Source of the DNA: JAJRVH01 sp964505995
Lineage (GTDB): Bacteria > Pseudomonadota > Zetaproteobacteria > Mariprofundales > Mariprofundaceae
Assembly (NCBI GenBank): GCA_964505995.1
Contig: CAZDLB010000054.1
Location: forward strand, 1-12,005
Length of the DNA: 12,005 nt
Direction of reading: 5' to 3'
Below, piece after piece: positions 6,361 through 12,005 of the stretch; the stretch's first letter is position 1, and the number at the start of each line of letters is the position of its first letter. The position numbers and the translations under genes were made by a program. The notes under the pieces are model-generated. The model was not told the DNA's origin, searched no databases, and saw nothing but the letters and a program-made list of their open reading frames with translations.

Positions 6361-6768
6361 ATGCACCACCAACCTGCAATCATGGTCGTCGAGGATGATC
6401 CGTTTCTCGGCCCGGTAGTATCGGAGATACTCAAATCGGGAGGATTTGCGACTCATCTTTTTCGCGAGCCGGTGGCGGCGCTGGCCGCCTTCCAGGCCAG
6501 GCCCGAATCCTTCGACCTGGTCCTTACGGATTACAACATGCCGGGCATGGATGGGCTGGAGATGATTCGCAGCATGCGCTATCAGCGGCCGGACCTGCCC
6601 GCCATCCTCGTCTCCGGGCATCCGCCGGAACATTTCCCGGAAAACGTCAGCTTCATGGCCAAGCCCGTCCGCTACGACGATCTGCTGGCGCTGATTCGCG
6701 AGAAAACCGTCGTGGATCGGCCCGGGCCGATCATCGGCGAAGGCCAGCTCCTGCCCGAAGCCGGCTAG
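6361..6768 (+). CDS. Single-domain response regulator (REC only)
   Basis: A 135-residue CheY-like receiver domain with no output domain. All key positions are visible: the acidic pair (VVEDDP, Asp12/Asp13), the phosphoacceptor Asp57 in LTDYNMPGMDG, Ser85 in ILVSGHP at the Thr/Ser switch position, and Lys101 in AKPVR. A tail of about 20 residues, DRPGPIIGEGQLLPEAG, follows the last helix. It should be phosphorylated by a histidine kinase encoded elsewhere. The start at ATG 6361 was chosen because the REC fold begins a few residues later; no Shine-Dalgarno sequence is visible, and ATG 6382 is an alternative. It is divergent from the sorted-protein gene, with the 13-bp inverted repeat between them, and converges on bioA with overlapping stops. 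The partner and the process it controls are unknown. Confidence 0.88.
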   Translation: MHHQPAIMVVEDDPFLGPVVSEILKSGGFATHLFREPVAALAAFQARPESFDLVLTDYNMPGMDGLEMIRSMRYQRPDLPAILVSGHPPEHFPENVSFMAKPVRYDDLLALIREKTVVDRPGPIIGEGQLLPEAG

Positions 6769-8069
6769 GCGCACCCCTGATCTGCGGCGGCCACGCACCG
6801 CATCGCCGAGGTCACGATCGCAAGCTCCTCGGGAGCAATGACATACGGCGGCATCGTGTAGATCAGGCGCCCAAATGGCCGCAGCCATACCCCCTGCTCC
6901 ATCAGCCTTTTCTGAACGCCAACGACATCCACCGGCTGTTTCATCTCCAGCACCCCGATTGCCCCCTTGACACGAACATCGGCCACATTCGCAAGCCCAC
7001 GGCAGGGCTCAAGCTCCGCGGCCAGCTGCGCCTCGATCGCCCTCACCTTCCGCTGCCAGTCGTATGCAAGCAGCTTTTCGATGCTGGCCAGCGCGACAGC
7101 GCAGGCCAGAGGATTGCCCATGAACGTCGGCCCGTGCATCAGCACATGCCCCCCAGCCTCCACACCCTCGGCCACGCGCCGACTGCACAGCACGGCCGCC
7201 AGCGTCATGTAGCCGCCGGTCAGCGCCTTGCCCACGCACATGATGTCGGGCGAAACACCCGCCTGCTCGCAGGCGAACATCGTGCCTGTCCGACCGAAGC
7301 CGGTGGCGATCTCATCGACAATGAGCAGAACGCCATGCGCATCGCAGAGCCGGCGCACGCCGGCCAGAAACTCGGGATGATAGACGCGCATGCCGCCTGC
7401 GCCCTGAACGATCGGCTCAAGGATCACAGCCGCGGTCTCGCTTTGGTGAGCTTCCATTTTTGCCGCGAAATCGTCCAGCTGCGACGCATCCCAGGCACCC
7501 TCGGTGACATTGGCCGGCGCGCGGGCGAACAGATGCTGCGGCAGCATCCCGGAAAACAGGTGATGCATGCCGCTGACCGGATCGCAGACCGACATCGCGC
7601 CGAAGGTATCGCCATGATAGCCGTGACGGATCGTCAGAAGGCGGTTTCTTTCCGGCCGCCCCTGCGCCTGCCAGTACTGCATCGCCATCTTGATGGCCAC
7701 CTCGACCGAGACCGAGCCCGAATCGGCCAGAAAGACGTGCTCCAGACCTTCCGGCGCAAGCTCCAGCAGCTTCGCGGCCAGCCGGGCGGCGGGTTCATGC
7801 GTCAGCCCGCCGAACATCACATGCGCCATCCTCTCCAGCTGCTCACGAAGCGCCCGGTTCAGCTCGGGCACGTTGTATCCATGGATGGCACACCACCACG
7901 AGGCCATGCCATCGATCAGCCTGCGTCCGTCCTCCAGCTCCAGCATGACCCCTTCGGCCCGCCGAACCGGGAAGACCGGCGCGCCGATGCTGGCATAGGG
8001 ATGCCAGACATGCCTACGCTCAAACTCCAGCCAGTCCGGATGCTTCCCTGTCGAGGCGGATGCCGGCAT
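6765..8069 (-). CDS. bioA: Adenosylmethionine-8-amino-7-oxononanoate aminotransferase (biotin synthesis)
   Basis: A PLP enzyme that transfers the amino group of S-adenosylmethionine to 8-amino-7-oxononanoate (KAPA), giving diaminononanoate (DAPA), in the cytoplasm. The length (434 aa) is normal. Diagnostic motifs are WHPYAS (Tyr25), the BioA-specific SWWCAIHGYN (58-66), GYHGDTFGAMSVCDP (150-164), VDEIATGFGRTG with Asp252 holding the PLP ring nitrogen, the Schiff-base lysine Lys281 in VGKALTGGY, and RPFGRLIYTMPPYVI near the C-terminus with Arg397. These distinguish it from ornithine or GABA aminotransferases. Its ATG overlaps the holA stop as TGATG, so it is the last gene of the leuS-lptE-holA-bioA unit and is probably made by translational coupling. 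Other biotin genes are absent from the window. Confidence 0.97.
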   Translation of the reverse strand: MPASASTGKHPDWLEFERRHVWHPYASIGAPVFPVRRAEGVMLELEDGRRLIDGMASWWCAIHGYNVPELNRALREQLERMAHVMFGGLTHEPAARLAAKLLELAPEGLEHVFLADSGSVSVEVAIKMAMQYWQAQGRPERNRLLTIRHGYHGDTFGAMSVCDPVSGMHHLFSGMLPQHLFARAPANVTEGAWDASQLDDFAAKMEAHQSETAAVILEPIVQGAGGMRVYHPEFLAGVRRLCDAHGVLLIVDEIATGFGRTGTMFACEQAGVSPDIMCVGKALTGGYMTLAAVLCSRRVAEGVEAGGHVLMHGPTFMGNPLACAVALASIEKLLAYDWQRKVRAIEAQLAAELEPCRGLANVADVRVKGAIGVLEMKQPVDVVGVQKRLMEQGVWLRPFGRLIYTMPPYVIAPEELAIVTSAMRCVAAADQGCA

Positions 8070-9055
8070 CAGGCCAGCGCCCCCGGCCGCACGAGATCCA
8101 CGACCAGGCGTTCGATAACGACGGCCTTGTCCTCCACCGAACTGCCCTTGATGCGTTTCTCCGCCTCCACGAGCCTTTCAAGAGCATCCACGAGCTCCGC
8201 CCCACGCCAGTGCCGGGCCTCGGAGGCCACGTGCTTGCGGGCATCGCCGAACACATGCGCCGCCTGCAATGCATTGCGCTCCCGCCTGGCGGCAAACCAG
8301 CTGTAGAGCAGCAGTTGCTGGATGCGCGTGCCCAGCCACGAGAGCAGCTGCACCTCGGCCACCTGCTGATCGCGCAGCAGCCGCCGGACCAGTCGCAGGG
8401 CCTCCGGCCGACGTGAAGCCACGGCACGGCACAGATCATCCAGCGCCTCCGGTGCACGTTCGCCGAGCAGTTCGCCGACCACCTCGATCCCGAGCGTCTC
8501 CCCGCAGCCGTCATCGTACCATTGCAGCCGCTGCATCAGCTGGCGGGATGCCAGACGCATGCCGCAGAGCCGCTCGGCCAGCCACGGCAAGACGTCCGGT
8601 TTCAGCTGCACGCCCGCTTCGCTGGCCAGACCGGCAAGCCATCGCTCGAAACCCTGAACATCCGGCTCCCGGAATTCACAGCTGGCGACGCCATCCATGT
8701 CCCGAAGCTTTCTGTGCAGCGCCTTCTTCCAGTCCATGCCGGGCGCGCAGATGATCAGCCGGTGGCCCGCGCCCAGCCGGTCGATCAGACGCAGCAGATG
8801 TTCTCCCTGTTTCGGACTGGCCGACTGGGCGTTGCGGATCAGCGCATGACACGAAACGCTGCCAAAGAGTCCCTGATTGCGCGTTTCGCGCTCGATGCGC
8901 TCCAGCTCATGGATATCCACGCGCAGCCGCAGCGCCTGTTCATCACCGGCCGCAAGCAGCGCCTCGGCCGCCTCGAGCAGTCCATCCGTATCCTCACCAT
9001 AAAGGTAATAGACCGCGTGTTGCGGCGGCAGCAGGCGGTCCGGCGAAAGCCGCAT
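8069..9055 (-). CDS. holA: DNA polymerase III delta subunit (clamp loader)
   Basis: A 328-residue protein close to the usual length of about 340. Delta opens the beta sliding clamp and is part of the clamp-loader complex with gamma/tau and delta'. Visible features are the N-terminal segment YYLYGEDTDGLLEAAEALL (16-34), typical of the delta AAA-like fold without a working Walker A site; the LFGSVSCHALIRN strand (63-75); LGTRIQQLLL (241-250); and the C-terminal helix AEKRIKGSSVEDKAVVIERL (298-317) common to delta subunits. The start at ATG 9055 overlaps the lptE stop as TGATG. An in-frame start at 9097 would add 14 residues lying inside lptE and is less likely. Gene order after lptE is the usual one in many proteobacteria. 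Confidence 0.93.
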   Translation of the reverse strand: MRLSPDRLLPPQHAVYYLYGEDTDGLLEAAEALLAAGDEQALRLRVDIHELERIERETRNQGLFGSVSCHALIRNAQSASPKQGEHLLRLIDRLGAGHRLIICAPGMDWKKALHRKLRDMDGVASCEFREPDVQGFERWLAGLASEAGVQLKPDVLPWLAERLCGMRLASRQLMQRLQWYDDGCGETLGIEVVGELLGERAPEALDDLCRAVASRRPEALRLVRRLLRDQQVAEVQLLSWLGTRIQQLLLYSWFAARRERNALQAAHVFGDARKHVASEARHWRGAELVDALERLVEAEKRIKGSSVEDKAVVIERLVVDLVRPGALA

Positions 9056-9540
9056 CAGAATCCGGAGCGCAGCCGCCCGACGGCATCGCGGAGCCACTGC
9101 CGCCGGAGGCTCTGAAGAAGCTGCTGCTTGCCGGCCTCGATGCTGGCCGGACTTGAACTGACAAACACCTCGCCCTGCTCGCGGATCGGCCCGCTCTGCC
9201 AGATCTCCTTCCCCTGCTGCAGCAGCCGCAGCGATCCGCTGTAGTTCATGCGGTACTGGCTGGCCACGCCATTGGCATCGTAGGCCGAAGGCGCGAATCG
9301 CGGCGGCTGCACCTGAAGCTGAAGCTGCGCATCCCCTGCCGCCGCATTGATGCGCACGCGTCGCTGCTCCGTTTCCAGCGCCTGTTTCAGATCCAGTGCC
9401 AGATTCATGCCTTCCCCATGCGCCTGGATGTTCAGCAGCTTCACCGAGGCCGGAATCGCCCCCTGCCCGTCCCCGTGGCCGACCAGGTGATAGCCGCAGG
9501 CGCCGAGCAGCAGGGCCAGCCCCAGGGCGATGTGCCTCAC
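9055..9540 (-). CDS. lptE: LPS-assembly lipoprotein LptE
   Basis: A 161-residue outer-membrane lipoprotein that plugs the LptD barrel and helps deliver LPS to the cell surface. It has a short lipoprotein signal, MRHIALGLALLLGAC, with lipobox LLGAC and acylated Cys15, followed by GYHLVG, which matches the typical start of mature LptE. The remainder is an alpha/beta domain with VFVSSSPASIEAGKQQLL and a C-terminal QSLRRQWLRDAV helix. The start is GTG 9540, which overlaps the leuS stop as GTGA; no separate Shine-Dalgarno sequence is seen, consistent with coupling. Position between leuS and holA strongly supports the name. Its presence implies an LPS-type outer membrane. Confidence 0.93.
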   Translation of the reverse strand: MRHIALGLALLLGACGYHLVGHGDGQGAIPASVKLLNIQAHGEGMNLALDLKQALETEQRRVRINAAAGDAQLQLQVQPPRFAPSAYDANGVASQYRMNYSGSLRLLQQGKEIWQSGPIREQGEVFVSSSPASIEAGKQQLLQSLRRQWLRDAVGRLRSGF

Positions 9541-11999
9541 CGGGGTTTCACCACGATATTCAGCAGCCTTCCGGGCACGAGGATCACCTTGACGATCTGC
9601 ATGCCCTCAAGCCATTTGGCGATGCCCGGAACGGCCCGGGCGGCCGCCAGCGCGGCATCCTGACCGGCATCCCTGGGCAGCGTGATCTCGCCGCGCTTCT
9701 TGCCCTGCACCTGCACCACCAGCGTGATCTCGTCGCTCGCCAACGCGGATTCATCTACCTCAGGCCAGGGGGCCAGCGTCGCCATCGTATCCAGACCCAG
9801 CCGCTCCCCGGCCTCGCAGGCGAAATGCGGCACGAAGGGGGCGAGCATCGTCACCAGCGCGGTCAGACCTTCGCGATAGGCGGCCTCGCCCGCCTCATCG
9901 GCGATGACGAAGGACTGCAGCGCATTGGCCAGCTCCATCAGCGCCGCAATCGCGACATTGAACGCAAAGCCATGCTCGAAGGCATGCGTGACCCGCTGGA
10001 TCGTGCCATGAATGGTGCGCCGCAGCGCCCTGATGTCGCCGCCGCTGACATCCGTTTCGATGCCACGATTCAGCAGTCGCCACACGCGGCCCAGGAAGCG
10101 ATAGGCGCCTTCCACCCCGGCATCGTTCCATTCCAGATCCTTCTCGGGAGGCGCGGCAAACAACGTGAACAGACGCGCCGTATCGGCGCCATAACGCTCG
10201 ATGATCGCGTTTGGATCCACGGTGTTGCCCTTGGACTTGGACATCTTCGCGCCGTCCTTGAGCACCATGCCCTGCGTCAGCAGGTTGGTGAACGGCTCGT
10301 CGCCCCCCTCCTCGGAGCTGAACAGGCCGGCGTCGCGCATCAGCTTGTGATAGAAGCGGGCATAGAGAAGATGCAGCACCGCATGTTCGACGCCGCCGAT
10401 ATACTGATCCACCGGCGCCCAGCGACGCATCGCCTCGCGATCCACCATCGCCGCGTCACTGCGCGGGCTGGTGTAGCGATTCATGTACCACGAGGATTCC
10501 ATGAAGGTATCGAAGGTGTCGAGCTCGCGTTTCGCCGGCCGGCCGCATGCGGGGCAGTCGGCATGCACGAAATCCTCGCAGTCGTGCAGCGGACTGGCGC
10601 CGCCCGTCGGCATCAGATCCTCGGGAAGCTTCACGGGCAGCTGCGCATCGGGAACCGGCACCGCGCCGCAATGCTCGCAGTGAATCACCGGAATCGGCGC
10701 GCCCCAGTAGCGCTGACGCGACACCAGCCAGTCGCGCAGCCGATACTGCACCCGCTCGCTGCCCTTGCCGTGCGCCGCCAGCCATTGCGTGATCCGCTCC
10801 CTGGCTTCTTCGGAGCTCAGACCATCGAACTCGCCGGAATTCACCAGCACGCCCGGCTCGGTGAAGGCGCCCTGACCGATATCCCAGTCGCCCTTAACCG
10901 GGCGGATCACCTGGCGGATCGGCAGGTCGTATTTCCGCGCAAAATCGTAATCGCGCTCGTCATGCGCCGGCACGCTCATCACCGCGCCCGTGCCGTAGCC
11001 CATGAGCACGAAGTTCGCGACCCAGACCGGAATCCTCTCGCCCGTGACCGGATGCACGGCATGCACACCCAGCGGCATGCCCTTCTTCTCCATCAGCGCG
11101 ATATCGGCCTCCTTGGTCGAAACCTTCGCGCATTCCTCCAGAAAGGCCGCCAGCTCCGGGTTGGTTTCGGCGGCCTTCTGCGCCAGCGGATGCCCGGCCG
11201 CCACGGCCATGTAGGTCACGCCCATCAGCGTATCCGGGCGCGTCGTGAAGATATCCAGCGTTTCATCCGAATCTTCGAGCGCGAAACGCACCTCGGCCCC
11301 AGTGGAGCGGCCGATCCAGTTGCGCTGCATCTCGACCACGCGTTCCGGCCAGCCGGAAAGCTTGTCCAGATCGGCGAGCAGCTCCTCGGCATAGGCGGTG
11401 ATGCGGATGAACCACTGTTTGAGATTGCGGCGCACCACCGGCGTGTCGCAGCGCCAGCAGGCGCCATCGACGACCTGCTCATTGGCCAGCACCGTATGGC
11501 AGGGCTCGCACCAGTTCACCTCGGCCTCGGCCTGATAGGCCAATCCCTTGTCCATCAGCCGCGTGAACATCCACTGCTCCCAGCGGTAATACTCGGGCCG
11601 GCAGGTCGCGATCTCGCGCGACCAGTCATAGGACAGGCCCAGGCGCTTAAGCTGGCCGCGCATCTGCTCGATGTTCGCATAGGTCCACTCGGCCGGCGGC
11701 CGATGATGCTTGATCGCGGCATTCTCGGCCGGCAGCCCGAAGGCATCCCAGCCGATCGGATGCAGCACATTGAAGCCGCGCATGCGCTTGTAGCGCGCCA
11801 CCGCATCGCCGAGGCAATAGTTGCGCACATGACCCATATGCAGATTGCCGGACGGATACGGGAACATCACCAGGCAGTAATAGGTCGGCCGCGTATCGGC
11901 CGGGTCATCGCTGGCCGCGTCCACGCCGGCCTCGGCCCACCGCTGCTGCCATTTCAGTTCGATCGATTGTGCTTCGTAACGCTCGGACACCGATATCAT
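9537..11999 (-). CDS. leuS: Leucyl-tRNA synthetase
   Basis: A class I aminoacyl-tRNA synthetase that charges tRNA-Leu, about 820 residues, within the usual bacterial range. Visible elements are the HIGH-type motif HMGH (54-57); Cys pairs WCEPC/CWRC (164-184) and CEHC/CPAC (441-485) that may bind zinc; the CP1 editing domain with FTTRPDT (251-257) and the conserved Asp347 in PAHDERD; DWLVSRQRYWGAPIP (423-437); and KMSKS (585-589) before the anticodon-binding C-terminal half. The coordinates use ATG 11999. However, AAGGGG (12000-12005) abuts that ATG, whereas the in-frame GTG at 11990 lies 9 nt after it and is the better placed start. Only six bases upstream are visible, and they contain no in-frame stop, so an even earlier start cannot be excluded. 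It is the first visible gene of the operon. Confidence 0.97.
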   Translation of the reverse strand: MISVSERYEAQSIELKWQQRWAEAGVDAASDDPADTRPTYYCLVMFPYPSGNLHMGHVRNYCLGDAVARYKRMRGFNVLHPIGWDAFGLPAENAAIKHHRPPAEWTYANIEQMRGQLKRLGLSYDWSREIATCRPEYYRWEQWMFTRLMDKGLAYQAEAEVNWCEPCHTVLANEQVVDGACWRCDTPVVRRNLKQWFIRITAYAEELLADLDKLSGWPERVVEMQRNWIGRSTGAEVRFALEDSDETLDIFTTRPDTLMGVTYMAVAAGHPLAQKAAETNPELAAFLEECAKVSTKEADIALMEKKGMPLGVHAVHPVTGERIPVWVANFVLMGYGTGAVMSVPAHDERDYDFARKYDLPIRQVIRPVKGDWDIGQGAFTEPGVLVNSGEFDGLSSEEARERITQWLAAHGKGSERVQYRLRDWLVSRQRYWGAPIPVIHCEHCGAVPVPDAQLPVKLPEDLMPTGGASPLHDCEDFVHADCPACGRPAKRELDTFDTFMESSWYMNRYTSPRSDAAMVDREAMRRWAPVDQYIGGVEHAVLHLLYARFYHKLMRDAGLFSSEEGGDEPFTNLLTQGMVLKDGAKMSKSKGNTVDPNAIIERYGADTARLFTLFAAPPEKDLEWNDAGVEGAYRFLGRVWRLLNRGIETDVSGGDIRALRRTIHGTIQRVTHAFEHGFAFNVAIAALMELANALQSFVIADEAGEAAYREGLTALVTMLAPFVPHFACEAGERLGLDTMATLAPWPEVDESALASDEITLVVQVQGKKRGEITLPRDAGQDAALAAARAVPGIAKWLEGMQIVKVILVPGRLLNIVVKPR

Positions 12000-12005
12000 C
12001 CCCTT

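Noticed and set aside
6215..6434. An upstream extension of the sorted-protein frame to 6434
   Set aside because: It overlaps the response regulator, has no ribosome site, and is in a frame joined only by the arbitrary 100-N gap. ATG 6214 has a good ribosome site and a signal-peptide start.
7134..8306. A 390-codon plus-strand open frame opposite bioA and the end of holA
   Set aside because: It is a shadow of the minus-strand genes: composition is Arg/His/Gln-rich, no motif is seen, and it crosses a gene boundary.
11043..11056. GTGA-N6-GCAC within leuS
   Set aside because: One mismatch from the core and inside a coding region. Single-mismatch hits are expected by chance several times in 12 kb, so this is background.
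1..12005. The very frequent GCATC/GATGC pentamer as a possible DNA uptake sequence
   Set aside because: The copies lie inside genes and follow common Asp-Ala and Met-Pro codon pairs on the coding strand. No longer fixed consensus or paired inverted arrangement is seen.
1..12005. CRISPR arrays, tRNA or rRNA genes, insertion sequences
   Set aside because: No direct repeats with regular spacers, no tRNA- or rRNA-like segments and no transposase motifs were seen in any gap or frame.

Overview
The window is GC-rich DNA from a diderm, LPS-bearing bacterium, most likely a proteobacterium. The evidence is the leuS-lptE-holA cluster, an LPS-assembly lipoprotein (LptE) and a Gly-Cys C-terminal sorting signal. 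The exact lineage cannot be settled from sequence alone; Gammaproteobacteria or Zetaproteobacteria are reasonable guesses. A run of exactly 100 Ns (6066-6165) marks a scaffolding gap, so this is a draft or metagenome-derived assembly.

Right half (6765-12005, minus strand): a compact housekeeping operon, leuS - lptE - holA - bioA. Every junction overlaps (GTGA, TGATG, TGATG), so the four genes look translationally coupled. They join leucyl-tRNA charging, LPS export, the replication clamp loader and biotin synthesis. A single-domain response regulator (6361-6768, plus strand) converges on bioA, and the two stop codons share one CTAG.

Left half (1-6214, minus strand): an accessory signalling and envelope locus. 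In transcription order it holds (1) a secreted Asp-box, thrombospondin-type-3 and choice-of-anchor-U protein with a Gly-Cys C-terminal sorting segment, interrupted by the assembly gap; (2) a Crp-type regulator with cAMP-pocket residues and a CRP-like recognition helix; (3) a membrane CHASE2 - class III nucleotide cyclase; and (4) an exported TPR plus probable beta-barrel outer-membrane protein that runs off the left edge.

The main observation is that each of the four intergenic gaps of this left locus carries an element of the form CGGTGA-N6-(T/G)C(A/G)C(A/C)G. These are at 1427-1444, 3782-3799, 4608-4625 and 6308-6325. Two have the perfect CRP-type core GTGA-N6-TCAC, and by hand reading these are the only two such cores in the window. 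One sits exactly 41.5 bp upstream of the start predicted from a -10-like hexamer in front of the crp-like gene, which is the classical class II CRP geometry. Another is the core of a perfect 13-bp inverted repeat between the sorted-protein gene and the response regulator. The inference is a self-contained local second-messenger circuit, in which the cyclase makes cNMP, the Crp-like protein senses it and binds the shared sites, and the targets are two surface or secreted proteins and possibly the lone response regulator.
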